Notes: generated by a model from the letters alone, not told the origin. DNA of 64,000 nucleotides from Archangium violaceum (GCF_016887565.1 NZ_CP069396.1:5624001-5688000), one strand, 5' to 3'; numbered from the stretch's first letter, positions 1 to 8,954 are shown. Made by a program: numbers and translations.

Positions 1-2
1 GC

Positions 3-152
3 AACGAGGAGCCCGACCTCGTGGCCCCCACGCACCCCCCATGCGAGGAGGCGAAGAACGAGGAGGAGCCCACGGTCGCCCTGGGAGTGGGGGACAAGGG
101 CGCGGTGGAGCCGCAAGGAAAGCTCGCCGGGCAGGGAGGCCGCGAGGAGTGA
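3..152 (+). CDS. C-terminal end of an unidentified protein (cut by window edge)
   Basis: An open frame enters from the left edge and stops with TGA at 150-152. The 49 visible residues are acidic and low in complexity (runs of Glu, with Pro and Gly), like a disordered tail. Codon third positions are mostly G or C, as in the surrounding genes, which supports this frame over the two others that are also open here. Nothing in it identifies a family. It converges on the minus-strand gene whose stop is at 180. Confidence 0.4.
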   Translation, partial: NEEPDLVAPTHPPCEEAKNEEEPTVALGVGDKGAVEPQGKLAGQGGREE

Positions 153-179
153 GGGCGGGCGAGGGCGGGGCCGATTCGC

Positions 180-2243
180 CTACTGCCGGATGAGCTTGAT
201 GTAATCGACGGCGATGTTGAAGCCGCTGCTGGCCGCGTTCTTGCCGCTCACCGTGAAGGTGAACGCCTTGGGGTTGAGATCCGAGAACGTCACCAGTCCC
301 AGGTCCTCTTCCACATAGACCGTCGAGCTCGAGTACTCGTCCTGGGTGGCTCCCTGGAGCGCCCCGTCGATGTCGAGCTGATACTGGCCGCGGGTGTTGT
401 TCTTCTTCGTCCTCACCTTCACCTGGAAGGTCCCGATCGTCCGGGGGTAGAGGGTGTAGGTGACCTTGCCGCCCACGGCGGTGGTGTTGTGGTAGCGCAA
501 GCTCCCCTTGTCGGCCTGTGCGTCGATGTTCGTCGAGGACGTGTCGTTCACCTGGCTGGGGAGGATGTTCTCCGCCTGGTAGATCAACTCGGTACCCGCG
601 TGCTCCTCCGTGCCGCCCAGGCGCCGCTGAATCTGATCGACGTAGAGCGACTGGGGGGAGAGCAGGTTGCCGGACGAGGCCGTTTCCGCGAAGTCGGCCG
701 GAGCGGTCTTCGTGGTGGTGGAGAGGTCCACGCCGGTGGCGCTTCCGCGCACGCCAATCACATAACCCTGGCCATACTGTTGCGAGCGGATGATGGAAGT
801 GGTCCCGGAGCGGTACTGCGACCCGTTCGTGTTCCAGAACACGCTCTGCGTGGTGGTGACCCCGTGGCTCGTCGTGCCGTAGGGCGAGCGGTCCGCGGCC
901 TCGAATTTCTCCTGATGCAGGGTGAGGTTGTCCATCAGGTTGGCGGCGCTCAGGTGCATGTGGAAGTCGGACACCAGATCGCCATTGGACGCCCGGTCAT
1001 TGAACAGCACGTTGCCGGTGGCCTGCATGGAGCGGAAGTTGAAGTTGTGCCGCCCTCCATAGGCCACGCTGTCCTTGATCAGGTTGTCACTGCCCCGGAT
1101 GGAATACAGGTAGCCGTTGCCGCCTTCGCCCTTGTACTGCGGCTTGTTCAGCTCGCAGGAGTCCACGGTGATGTTCCGGGTGAAGAGCAGATCGATGCCG
1201 TTGGACAGCACGTGGATGTCCCGCGTGTTGGACGGCGGCCGGTAGGATTTGACGTTGACGATCCATCCGTCGACCGTGTGGTTCATCACCACGGCGAAGG
1301 AGTCATGCATCTGATAGGCGCCCGTTCCGGGAGTGCCGAAGTCATCGCCCGCCGTCCCGGGCGTCGAGTTCTCCTGCATGCCAATGGCCAGGTTCTCGAT
1401 GCCGACCTCGGACAGGTGCGCGGCCACCTTGTAGACCCGCGCGTTGTCCCGGGTCTTCATCTCCAGACGCAACGGGATGTCGATCGTCAACGTCTTCGCG
1501 GTGGAATCGACGGCGGTGATCCGACGGTAGAACGACGCTCCGGGAAGCGAGGTCCAGTCGCTCCCCATGTTGAGCTCCTGGCTCAAGGACTCGGTGAGGT
1601 CCGTGCGGAGGACGATCCACTGGCCCACGCTGAAGCCACTCACGCTGGCGACGGGAATGCGCGTGGTGAGGATGGGCAGGTTCGCGGTGACCAGGGTGCT
1701 GGTCGCGGAGGACGGGGTCCAGGAGACCGACGAGGCCTGCGGCGAGACCCGGATGACGCTCCGGCCGCGCATGTCCGTCGCGGCGTTGTAGAGGAACGTC
1801 TCGGTGGGACCCTGTCCCCGGAGGACGACGTTGCTCTTGTTCAGCAGCAGGGCGTGGTTCTTGGCGGACTGGGGCGACACCTTGTAGGTGCCCGCCGGCA
1901 GGTACACCACGGCACCTCCGCTCTGGGCTCCCGCGTCATCGATTGCCCGTTGCAGCACCATCGTCACGTCCGAGATGCCCGTCTTGTCCGCGTAGTAGGG
2001 GGCCGCGGTCACGTCGATCACGCGATCCACGCGGATGGGCGGCTCCGCCTGCCGCGCGCGGTAGCCCGCGTAGGAGAAGTCGTGCAGGAACTGGGAGGGG
2101 TTGCTCGGGTTCGTGTAGCCGGGTGTCCACGTGGAGGGGTACAGCACGCTCCTCCATGCGGCGTCCGCCTCGCCGGGAGTCGTCATTCCCAGTGCGACAC
2201 CCATGAAGACGCACATCGAGCGCAATCCCAGTTTCGCGTTCAT
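180..2243 (-). CDS. Secreted pectate-lyase-like parallel beta-helix protein with C-terminal carbohydrate-binding module
   Basis: The chosen start (CAT at 2241-2243) gives 687 residues opening with a signal peptide (MNAKLGLRSMCVF..., cleavage near ADAAW). A longer frame runs upstream but its extra residues look non-coding. Residues about 45-110 match the start of a pectate-lyase-3 type beta-helix (VIDVTAAPYYADKTG, AIDDAG, VVYLPAGTYKV), followed by many short Asn/Ser/Gly-rich rungs. The last 130 or so residues (YTLYPRTIGTFQVKVRTKK, QYQLDIDG) look like a CBM6/35-type beta-sandwich. Family knowledge predicts an extracellular polysaccharide lyase or hydrolase; catalytic residues could not be assigned, so the substrate is unknown. 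It lies near another beta-helix/CBM protein at 4171-5991, suggesting a small polysaccharide-degrading locus. Confidence 0.8.
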   Translation of the reverse strand: MNAKLGLRSMCVFMGVALGMTTPGEADAAWRSVLYPSTWTPGYTNPSNPSQFLHDFSYAGYRARQAEPPIRVDRVIDVTAAPYYADKTGISDVTMVLQRAIDDAGAQSGGAVVYLPAGTYKVSPQSAKNHALLLNKSNVVLRGQGPTETFLYNAATDMRGRSVIRVSPQASSVSWTPSSATSTLVTANLPILTTRIPVASVSGFSVGQWIVLRTDLTESLSQELNMGSDWTSLPGASFYRRITAVDSTAKTLTIDIPLRLEMKTRDNARVYKVAAHLSEVGIENLAIGMQENSTPGTAGDDFGTPGTGAYQMHDSFAVVMNHTVDGWIVNVKSYRPPSNTRDIHVLSNGIDLLFTRNITVDSCELNKPQYKGEGGNGYLYSIRGSDNLIKDSVAYGGRHNFNFRSMQATGNVLFNDRASNGDLVSDFHMHLSAANLMDNLTLHQEKFEAADRSPYGTTSHGVTTTQSVFWNTNGSQYRSGTTSIIRSQQYGQGYVIGVRGSATGVDLSTTTKTAPADFAETASSGNLLSPQSLYVDQIQRRLGGTEEHAGTELIYQAENILPSQVNDTSSTNIDAQADKGSLRYHNTTAVGGKVTYTLYPRTIGTFQVKVRTKKNNTRGQYQLDIDGALQGATQDEYSSSTVYVEEDLGLVTFSDLNPKAFTFTVSGKNAASSGFNIAVDYIKLIRQ

Positions 2244-2329
2244 CTGAATTCCCCTGGCGATACGAGTCAGGCGCCCGCTTATGTCACGAAGAGAGAGAGT
2301 AGTAAAACGAGAATAGATAGTAATGAAGG

Positions 2330-2893
2330 TTACTTCCGCGGCTCCCACTCCGAGCGCGAGAGCCGGTAGAGCACGTGCCGGCGAAGGGGGTGCTGCGCGG
2401 GAAGGCGAGGGTGGTCGAAGTCCTCGGCCGGAGTGCGGTGCATGCCCAGCCGCTCCATCACCTGACGGGAGCGCAGGTTGGCGGGCACGGTGAAGGAGAC
2501 GATCTCCTCCAGGCCGCGCTGCTCGAAACCGAAGCGGAGGGCCTCGCGCGCGGCTTCGGTGGCATAGCCGTGGCCCCAGTGCGCACGCGCCAGACGCCAG
2601 CCCACCTCGACGCAGGGGGTGAAGGGCGCCTGGAAGGTGGGAATGGAGAGCCCGACGAAGCCGGCGAAGTCCGTCACGCCGGGCACCTCCAGGGCCCACA
2701 GTCCGAAGCCATTCCGGGCGAAGTGGTCGCGAATGCGCGTGGCCAGCGCATCACTCTCCTCGCGCGAGAGGAGGGACGGCATGTACTCCATCACGGTGGG
2801 GTCCGCGTTGAGCGCGGCGAAGGAGGCGAGGTCGGCGTCCCGCCACTCGCGCAGAAGCAGACGCCCGGTCCGGAGCTCCAGGGAGGAGGTCAT
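2330..2893 (-). CDS. GNAT family N-acetyltransferase (RimJ/RimL-like)
   Basis: The 187-residue protein shows the standard layout of the GNAT acetyltransferase_3 group: LRTGRLLLREWRDADL at the N-terminus, a central VEVGWRLARAHWGHGYA segment carrying the acetyl-CoA pyrophosphate-binding turn (HWGHGYATEA), and a C-terminal FTVPANLRSRQVMERLGM motif typical of RimJ-like enzymes. These transfer acetyl groups from acetyl-CoA to protein N-termini or small amines; the substrate cannot be told from sequence. It sits between two secreted-protein genes on the same strand with a 62-base gap after the lactonase gene, so it could be read through but need not share their function. Confidence 0.88.
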   Translation of the reverse strand: MTSSLELRTGRLLLREWRDADLASFAALNADPTVMEYMPSLLSREESDALATRIRDHFARNGFGLWALEVPGVTDFAGFVGLSIPTFQAPFTPCVEVGWRLARAHWGHGYATEAAREALRFGFEQRGLEEIVSFTVPANLRSRQVMERLGMHRTPAEDFDHPRLPAQHPLRRHVLYRLSRSEWEPRK

Positions 2894-2955
2894 CCATCCA
2901 TCCTACCTCCGAGCGGGCGTGGAGGGGGCCCGGCGGGTGGGTCCCCCCCAAGGGC

Positions 2956-4152
2956 TCAGGCGGAGGGCGGAACCACCAGCAGGCACGTCGGAGTGGGGAT
3001 CTCCAGGGGCTGGCCGACGGGCGTCAGCCTTCCGGTCTGTGCGTTCCTCTGGAAGGAAACGACGGTGTTTCCTTTTTGATTGGCCACCAGCAGGTACGTC
3101 CCGGTCGGATCGATGGCGAAGTTGCGCGGCCAGTTGATGTTCGTGGTCACGTGCTCCACGAAGGTCAGCCTCCCGGCCTCGTCGATGGCGAACACGGCGA
3201 TGCTGTCATGGCCGCGGTTGGAGCCATACAGGAACCGGCCGTCGGGACTGACGTGAATGTCCGCGCAGTAGCTGGGCGTGGTGAGCCCTTCGGGCAGGGT
3301 GGAGACGGTCTGCAACGCCGTCAGCGCACCTCGCGTCCCGTCATAGGAGAAGGCCGTGATCGTGGAGTCCAGCTCGTTGATGCTGAAGGCGAAGCGGCCA
3401 TTGGGGTGGAAGGCCAGATGGCGCGGTCCCGCTCCCGGCGCGCTGGAGACCGAGGCCGGCTCGCCGGGCGTGAGCGTTCCCAGTTTGTTGTCGAACCGGT
3501 AGGTCATGACCTTGTCCAATCCCAGGTCCGAGACCAGGACGTACTGGTTGGCGGCATCCAGCCGGGCCTGATGGGCGTGCGCGCTGTCCTGCTGGGGCTT
3601 GGGCCCCGAGCCCCGGTGCTGCTTCAACTCGACGGCGGCGCCCAGTCCGCCGCCCGCCTGGATGGGAAGGACGGCGACATTTCCGCCGACGTAGTTGGCC
3701 ACCAGCACGAAGGCGCCCGTCGCATCCACCTCCAGGTGGCAGGGTGCACCGCCCCGAGAGGGCTGTTGGTTGATGAAGGTCAGCTCACGGCTCCGGGAAG
3801 CGACGGCGAAGGCACTCACCGCGCCACTTGGCTGGCCCGCGAAAATCGTCAGTTCATTGACGGCATAGAGGTATCGACCTGTCGGATCCAGGGCGAGGAA
3901 GGACGGATCGGCCACGCCCCGGGTGACACCCACCCGCTCGAGAGTGCCCGTCTCCATGTCCAATCGGCAGAGGTAGATGCCCTCGCTGCCGGTGTCTCCC
4001 GAGGTGTAGGTGCCGACGTAGACCCAGAGCTCCTTGGGCTTCTGAGTGGGTTCCATGGGGGTCTCCTCGTCACGGCAGGACAGGCTCAGTGCCGCCGTGC
4101 CCAGACCCGCAAGATAGATGAAATCGCGGCGCGTCATGGCTTTATCGTTCAT
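2956..4152 (-). CDS. Lactonase-family seven-bladed beta-propeller lipoprotein (6-phosphogluconolactonase-like)
   Basis: 398 residues. The N-terminus has a twin-arginine stretch (MTRRDFIYLAG) followed by a lipobox-like LSLSC, so export by Tat and lipid anchoring are likely; translation may instead start at the second Met, five codons in. The body has repeated propeller blades with PTGRYLY, HLEVDATG, HAHQARLDAANQYVLVSDLG and HVSPDGRFLYGSNRG, the signature of the PgL/YbhE lactonase family. Cytosolic members hydrolyse 6-phosphogluconolactone. An exported copy more likely acts on a sugar lactone or has a binding role, which is inference. It starts 18 bases after the beta-helix/CBM gene, so the two are probably co-transcribed. 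Confidence 0.85.
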   Translation of the reverse strand: MNDKAMTRRDFIYLAGLGTAALSLSCRDEETPMEPTQKPKELWVYVGTYTSGDTGSEGIYLCRLDMETGTLERVGVTRGVADPSFLALDPTGRYLYAVNELTIFAGQPSGAVSAFAVASRSRELTFINQQPSRGGAPCHLEVDATGAFVLVANYVGGNVAVLPIQAGGGLGAAVELKQHRGSGPKPQQDSAHAHQARLDAANQYVLVSDLGLDKVMTYRFDNKLGTLTPGEPASVSSAPGAGPRHLAFHPNGRFAFSINELDSTITAFSYDGTRGALTALQTVSTLPEGLTTPSYCADIHVSPDGRFLYGSNRGHDSIAVFAIDEAGRLTFVEHVTTNINWPRNFAIDPTGTYLLVANQKGNTVVSFQRNAQTGRLTPVGQPLEIPTPTCLLVVPPSA

Positions 4153-4170
4153 GGTGCCTCCACTCGCGTC

Positions 4171-5991
4171 TCAGGGAACGGGCCGGTAGCCCTGGGTGAC
4201 CGCGGTGTTCACGGGGTTGAAGGCGTCCGCGGGCTGTCCCGTCCAGGTCGTGCTCGGCGCCCGGAGGGGAACCGGAGTCCCCGCCGCGCCGTCGCAGACC
4301 ACGCTGTCGACCACCTCCAGCGTGGTGCCGCCCTCCTTGGAGGCCACGGCGCCACACGGTCCCGCGTCCGAGAGGATGGAATGGACGAGCTTCACGCGCG
4401 CCGCGGGCGTGGTGTTGTTCTCGAGGACGATCTCACTGCCCTCGTTGGCGAAGAAGGTGGAGTCGTAGACCTCCACGTAGCCCTGGGACCACAGGCCCGC
4501 GGTACTGTACGTGTCACGCTTCTGGGCATACGCGCCCAGCACGTTGTGGAGGAGGGTGGGCTGCGCGTTGTCATTCCAGAGGCGGAAGTTGCGCTTGTTG
4601 CGCAGCGCCACGCAGTTCTCGTAGTAGGCCGCCTGGGACTTGTCGTCCCACCCACCATCCGTGTTGTCGAGCGCGGCCGAATTCAAGAAGGACACCTTGG
4701 AGGCGGAGCGCTCCAGGGAGAAGCCGTCCCCGTTCTGGTAGCCGGAGGTGGACGTGAACGTGTTGTTCTTCATGGTGACGCGGTTGAACACCAGGTCATG
4801 CGAGCCCGGCGTGGCGGCGTCGGCGGGGTTCTCCACGGAGACACCGAAGGGATAGGCCTCGGTCGGCCAGGAGGAATCACCCGTCGTGGCATCCGCGGTG
4901 AAGTCCTGCACGAGCAGCTCCGACACGGTCTCGCCCAGACGGATGCCCCGCTTGGTGTAGCGCGACACGTCCGACTGGAGCAGCTTCGCCTGGGACACGT
5001 TGCTCAACGAGAAGCCCTCCCGGACGCGGGTGAAGTGCAGCTGGCTGAGCTGGAAGTGGGAGGAGCCGTCGGCCCGCACGCCGTGGTAGTAGCCCTCGGC
5101 GCTCAGCCCCTGGATGTCCCAGTAGTGCGCGTTCGTGAAGCGGATGAGCGCGTAGCTCTTGTTGCTGCTGCCCGGATCCGTGGGCGTCCACAGGCCCTTG
5201 AAGACCGGTGGGCCCGAGCCCAGGTCCACGCCCACCACCTTCTTGGGCAGCGCCTCCGTCCCGCTCGTGGTGAGATTGAAGGCATACGGTGTCGAGCTCT
5301 CGTAGAGGCCGCCCGCGACGTAGAGCGTGTCCCCCGCCGCGAGCGTCTGGTTCAACGCGGTCGAGAGCTGCGCGGCGGAGAAGGCCTGGCTCCAGCTGGA
5401 GCCGTCCTTCACCCCCGCCCCGGAGCGGCTCAAGTAGAAGGAGCGCCCCGGAAGCAGGGCCGAGGACAGCCGCCGCAGGTAGACGTCCCCGCCGACGAAC
5501 GAGAACCGCAGGACGTGACGGCCCGGGGTGACCTCGAGGGGCGTGGTCACCTTGTAGGCCTGGAAGGTGCCGTGCCCGCCCGTGGCGGGAAGCGTCACGG
5601 GGAGGGGAGCCGCGCCATCGAGGCCGAGCGAGACCTGCGCGCTCCCGCTCGGCTGGGAGTAGGTGATGGAGACTTCGTAGCGGCCACCCGTGGGCACATC
5701 GATCGTGTATTCGAGCCACTCGCCCGGCGAGCCCCGGACCTCGTAGTCCCCCGAGCCCCGGACGCCGATGTCCACGGCCTCGCCGGGCCGGTAGTACTGA
5801 TAGGCATTGACCGCGTCCGAGTCGTGGTAGGCGACCCCTTCGCCCCCCTGGTCGAAATCATACGCCTTGATGGCGCCGGGAAAGGCATTGGCTCCGTAGG
5901 GCAACTGCTCCGCGGCGCTCACGACCCCGGGAGCGCTGACGCACAAGGCCAGGACGAAGGCCCCGCACCCACCACGCACCTGACTCGACAT
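4171..5991 (-). CDS. Secreted CBM6 plus right-handed parallel beta-helix protein, PL9-like
   Basis: 606 residues with a signal peptide ending near VVSAAEQ. Residues about 28-165 form a CBM6-like module (GVAYHDSDAVNAYQYYRPGE, GEWLEYTIDVPTGGRYEVSI, ending VYLRRL). From FYLSRSGAGVKDGSSWSQAF onward it is a parallel beta-helix with DTLYVAGGLYESS and a GDGFSLERSAS...DNTDGGWDDK stretch recalling family 9 pectate lyases (GDGF and DGWD elements). A secreted polysaccharide lyase or carbohydrate-binding protein is the best guess; activity is not proven. It is the first gene of a likely two-gene unit with the downstream lactonase-family protein. Confidence 0.8.
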   Translation of the reverse strand: MSSQVRGGCGAFVLALCVSAPGVVSAAEQLPYGANAFPGAIKAYDFDQGGEGVAYHDSDAVNAYQYYRPGEAVDIGVRGSGDYEVRGSPGEWLEYTIDVPTGGRYEVSITYSQPSGSAQVSLGLDGAAPLPVTLPATGGHGTFQAYKVTTPLEVTPGRHVLRFSFVGGDVYLRRLSSALLPGRSFYLSRSGAGVKDGSSWSQAFSAAQLSTALNQTLAAGDTLYVAGGLYESSTPYAFNLTTSGTEALPKKVVGVDLGSGPPVFKGLWTPTDPGSSNKSYALIRFTNAHYWDIQGLSAEGYYHGVRADGSSHFQLSQLHFTRVREGFSLSNVSQAKLLQSDVSRYTKRGIRLGETVSELLVQDFTADATTGDSSWPTEAYPFGVSVENPADAATPGSHDLVFNRVTMKNNTFTSTSGYQNGDGFSLERSASKVSFLNSAALDNTDGGWDDKSQAAYYENCVALRNKRNFRLWNDNAQPTLLHNVLGAYAQKRDTYSTAGLWSQGYVEVYDSTFFANEGSEIVLENNTTPAARVKLVHSILSDAGPCGAVASKEGGTTLEVVDSVVCDGAAGTPVPLRAPSTTWTGQPADAFNPVNTAVTQGYRPVP

Positions 5992-6114
5992 GTGAGAATT
6001 CCTGTATCCTGAGATTTACGTGGATTCCAGGGAAATATGTATCCGAATCAGGGGCGGAACGAAAGGGGGCAATCCTGGCTGGCGGGAAGCGTGTGGTCCG
6101 GCGAGGAGGGCGCA

Positions 6115-6828
6115 TCAGGCGCCGCAGATCCTCTTCCTGAACTCCGAGTACTCGAGGGTGTCGCGGGTCTTGCAGGACTGCTTGGAGAGGGTCTCGAGGG
6201 TCTTCAAGTCCAGACGTGGGTCGTTCTCCAGCATCCGGAGCATGCGCACCGTGGCCATGCCGCCCACGTCCTCGAGTCCGTCGTCGCAGTGACGGTTCTG
6301 GACGTACGTCTCATGGACCTGGTGGTACAGGTCATGGCAGTCGTCCTCGTCCGCGGCCTGCTTGCCCTTCGGGGCCACCTTGTGAAGGGTCTGCTTGCCG
6401 TCCTGGTAGATGAGGGTCGCGCGCTTGCCCTGGTCGTAGCCCAGGTCCACCTTGATCGTGTCCCTCTCCTGCATCGTCGAGACTTCGCCGGTCTGCGAAT
6501 AGAAGACCTGGGTGATGACGGGCGCGGCATCCTTGCGCAACTGAATGAAGAAGTGCGAGTCGATGGTGCCAGAGCCGCCAGGGTTCTCACTGAACAGCAC
6601 CACCTCGCCGTTGCTCGTGTGGAAGACCTTGACGATCGACAGGTGCATCCCCTCGCTTTGATAGATGCGCTTGCCATTCAAGACAGCCTCTTGTTCGGTG
6701 TCGCTCTCTCCTATCATCTTGATTTCGAGCTTGCCCAGACGGGTATCGGCCTCCAGGATGTAGGGGCTCTCTTCCTCCGCGAATGACACCGTGGACAGCA
6801 GGATCAGGCTCAACAGCAGGCGATGCAT
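6115..6828 (-). CDS. Exported hypothetical protein
   Basis: 237 residues starting with a clear Sec signal peptide (MHRLLLSLILLSTVSFAEEE). The mature part is mixed alpha/beta with alternating charged beta-strands (YILEADTRLGKLEIKMIGE, IYQSEGMHLSIVKVF) and a C-terminal helical part with four Cys (DDCHDLYH, NRHCDD, QSCKTRD, RKRICGA) that could form two disulfides. No family is recognised. Codon usage agrees with a real gene. It stands alone, ending 45 bases upstream (in plus coordinates) of nothing co-oriented that is close, and probably encodes a periplasmic or secreted protein. Confidence 0.7.
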   Translation of the reverse strand: MHRLLLSLILLSTVSFAEEESPYILEADTRLGKLEIKMIGESDTEQEAVLNGKRIYQSEGMHLSIVKVFHTSNGEVVLFSENPGGSGTIDSHFFIQLRKDAAPVITQVFYSQTGEVSTMQERDTIKVDLGYDQGKRATLIYQDGKQTLHKVAPKGKQAADEDDCHDLYHQVHETYVQNRHCDDGLEDVGGMATVRMLRMLENDPRLDLKTLETLSKQSCKTRDTLEYSEFRKRICGA

Positions 6829-6873
6829 CGTTCTCTCCAGGCCGGTTCTTCCGTGATGGGGACGGAGCCCACT

Positions 6874-7833
6874 CTACCGGGTATGAGGGGCCGCGGAATC
6901 TCCCTCCTCCGCGGGCGATGCGCGCGCGGCGGCGAGCACCTGCTCACGGAGCCAGCGGTGCGCGGGCTCCTGTTGTCGATGCGGGTGCCAGAGCTGCTGC
7001 ACGCGCAGCGGCTCGTGGGGGAGCTCCACCGGCACCACGGTGAGCGGGAAGGCCTCGGCGAAGCGGCGCGCCACCCGCTCCGGCAGCGCGGCGATGAGAT
7101 CGGTACTCGACAGCACCCAGGGCGCTACGAGGTAGTGAGGGGTGAAGAGCACCACGTTGCGGCGGACCTTCGTCTTGCGCTCGAAACCCCCCTCGGTGCC
7201 GCCGCGCGGTGAGACATGGAGCTGTGGCAGTGACAGATCGAAGCGCTGCGGCTTGCGCAGGGCGGGATGGCGCGCGCGGCCGACGAGCATGAAGCGCTCG
7301 CGCACCAGCACCTGCCGCTGCAGTCCTCGCGGCGCACGGTCCCCCGGGGCGAGATCGAAGACGCCAAGGACCAGGTCGAGCTCGCCGGACTCCAGCTCGG
7401 GGGTGGGGAAGTCGCGCGGCAGTGGCACCACGCGCAATTTCACGCCGGGGTAGTTCGTGAGTCGCGCCGCGAGCTGTGGGAGCACGAGGAGCTGTGCATG
7501 ATCGCTCGCGGCGAGCACGAAGGTGCGGCGCGCGGTCTCGGGCACGAAGTCCTCGGGCGGCACCAGGGCCTCCTGGAGCTGCCGCAGCGCGAGCGTGAGT
7601 GGCCCGCGCAGGGCCCGGGCCCGAGCGGTAGGCACCATGCCCTGACGGCCGCGCACGAAGAGCGGGTCTCCGAGTGCGTCGCGCAATCGCGCCAGTGCGT
7701 TGCTGGTGGCCGGTTGCGAGAGCCGCAAGCGCGCCGCCGCGCGCCCCACGCTCTGTTCGATGAAGAGCGCGTCGAGCACGCGGAGCAGGTTCAGGTCGAA
7801 GGTGGCGAGATTCACACCGTGAATATCGCTCAT
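6874..7833 (-). CDS. LysR-type transcriptional regulator
   Basis: 319 residues from the ATG at 7831-7833; a frame 13 codons longer exists, but MSDIHGVNLATFDLNLLRVLDAL is the usual LysR N-terminus. Residues about 10-70 are the winged helix-turn-helix (SVGRAAARLRLSQPATSNALARLRDALGDPLFVRG). Residues about 95-300 are the substrate-binding-like effector domain (TFVLAASDHAQLLVLPQLAARL, ELDLVLGVF). It resembles the NodD/NahR/PcpR-type group. It is divergent from the metallo-beta-lactamase-fold lipoprotein gene at 7904, the usual arrangement of a LysR regulator and its target; the short gap contains TTCT-N7-AGAA (7833-7847), which fits the T-N11-A LysR box but overlaps the start codon. The effector is unknown. 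Confidence 0.9.
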   Translation of the reverse strand: MSDIHGVNLATFDLNLLRVLDALFIEQSVGRAAARLRLSQPATSNALARLRDALGDPLFVRGRQGMVPTARARALRGPLTLALRQLQEALVPPEDFVPETARRTFVLAASDHAQLLVLPQLAARLTNYPGVKLRVVPLPRDFPTPELESGELDLVLGVFDLAPGDRAPRGLQRQVLVRERFMLVGRARHPALRKPQRFDLSLPQLHVSPRGGTEGGFERKTKVRRNVVLFTPHYLVAPWVLSSTDLIAALPERVARRFAEAFPLTVVPVELPHEPLRVQQLWHPHRQQEPAHRWLREQVLAAARASPAEEGDSAAPHTR

Positions 7834-7903
7834 TCTCACATCCAGAAGGCAAATGGGACGGCGGGAGGGCATCTTGCGGTCGAACTTTCAGGAGAGGTGC
7901 CCC

Positions 7904-8869
7904 ATGCGGAAGCTCATCGTGTTGTCGTTGCTGTTCACCGCGTGCGCGTCGTTGCCCCCGGCGGCGCCGCATGCCTTCGTGCCCTCGCCAGCCCCGGGCG
8001 CGCCGATCCAGGTGTGCTGGATCGACACGGGGGGCGTGACGGTGCCGGGAGGGTACGGCGCGGGCGGCTCCACCAAGGCCGCCACCTGGGAGGTCACCTC
8101 CGCGGCGCTCGTCATCCGCCACCCGAAGGGCGACCTCGTGCTCGACACCGGCATCTCCCCCCACGCGCAGGAGGAGCAGCGGGAACTGGGCGCCTGGGGA
8201 CGCTTCACCTTCTCGCAGACCGCGGGTCGCAACGCACCCCGGCGGAACTTGAAGGAGGCCCTCACCGCGCTCGGGGTGACCCGGCCGAAGGCGCTGCTGC
8301 TCTCTCACGTGCACGCCGATCATGCCGGCGGGGTGGCGTCGCTGCCGGACGTGCCGGTGTGGCTGGCCGCCGAGGAGGAGCAGCTCATCGAAGCGGAGCT
8401 GGAGCACCCGCGCGGGGTGGCGCTCCCCGCGCATGCTCGGGCCTTGAAGGGCCGCATGGTGCCCATCCCCTTCGCGGCGGAGCCGTACGCGAACTACGAG
8501 GCCCGCTTCGACGTCTTCGGCGACGGCTCCGTGGTGGTGGTGCCGACCTTCGGGCACACACCGGGCAGCGTGGCGACGTTCGTGAACGTGTCACCGGCCC
8601 AGCGCTTCGTGCACGTGGGGGATCTCATCAACCTGCGGGAATCCATCGAGCGGAACGTGGGGAAATCGTGGCTGATGCGGCGGCTCACCGACGAGGACTC
8701 CGCGCGCACCCAGGCGGAGGTGGCGAAGCTGGTGCAGCTCCACGCGCGGGATCCGGAATTGCTCATCCTGCCCGCGCACGATCGCAGGGCCTTCGTGGAG
8801 CTCTTCGGCGCGGACGAGGGTGGGGTGCCGCCGTGCATTGGCACACCGCCGCGGCCATCAGGGGGCTGA
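7904..8869 (+). CDS. Metallo-beta-lactamase-fold lipoprotein, N-acyl homoserine lactonase-like
   Basis: Start at ATG 7904, chosen because GGAGAGG (7891-7897) is well placed and the product then begins with a lipoprotein signal (MRKLIVLSLLFTAC). 321 residues. The zinc site is plain: H135-V-H137-A-D139-H140 (SHVHADHAGG), then GHTPGS with its His, HVGDLIN with the bridging Asp, and AHDRR near the end. VLDTGISPHA and the ILPAHD end are typical of the AHL lactonase (AiiA-like) branch of the fold. An outer-membrane or periplasmic lactonase or other ester/lactone hydrolase is likely. Its divergent LysR neighbour at 6874-7833 is a probable regulator. Confidence 0.85.
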   Translation: MRKLIVLSLLFTACASLPPAAPHAFVPSPAPGAPIQVCWIDTGGVTVPGGYGAGGSTKAATWEVTSAALVIRHPKGDLVLDTGISPHAQEEQRELGAWGRFTFSQTAGRNAPRRNLKEALTALGVTRPKALLLSHVHADHAGGVASLPDVPVWLAAEEEQLIEAELEHPRGVALPAHARALKGRMVPIPFAAEPYANYEARFDVFGDGSVVVVPTFGHTPGSVATFVNVSPAQRFVHVGDLINLRESIERNVGKSWLMRRLTDEDSARTQAEVAKLVQLHARDPELLILPAHDRRAFVELFGADEGGVPPCIGTPPRPSGG

Positions 8870-8929
8870 GCGCCCGCCAATCTCAGGGAAGCGCTCGGGG
8901 AGGGTCGGCTTCCGGGCGCGAGTTCAAGC

Positions 8930-8954
8930 AACTGGTCCGATGATCGGACCAGTT
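8930..8954. repeat. 25-nt perfect palindrome between convergent genes
   Basis: Arm AACTGGTCCGAT (8930-8941), one central G, and the exact reverse complement ATCGGACCAGTT (8943-8954). It lies 61 bases after the stop of the lactonase-like gene and 50 bases beyond the stop of the convergent gene at 9005. There is no hairpin loop or T-run, so it reads more like a protein-binding site (the TGGTC...GACCA core recalls GntR/FadR-type operators) than a terminator. No promoter is adjacent. Confidence 0.5.

Noticed and set aside
2244-2699. N-terminal extension of the beta-helix protein to position 2699
   Set aside because: It would overlap the acetyltransferase gene and place the signal peptide inside the protein.
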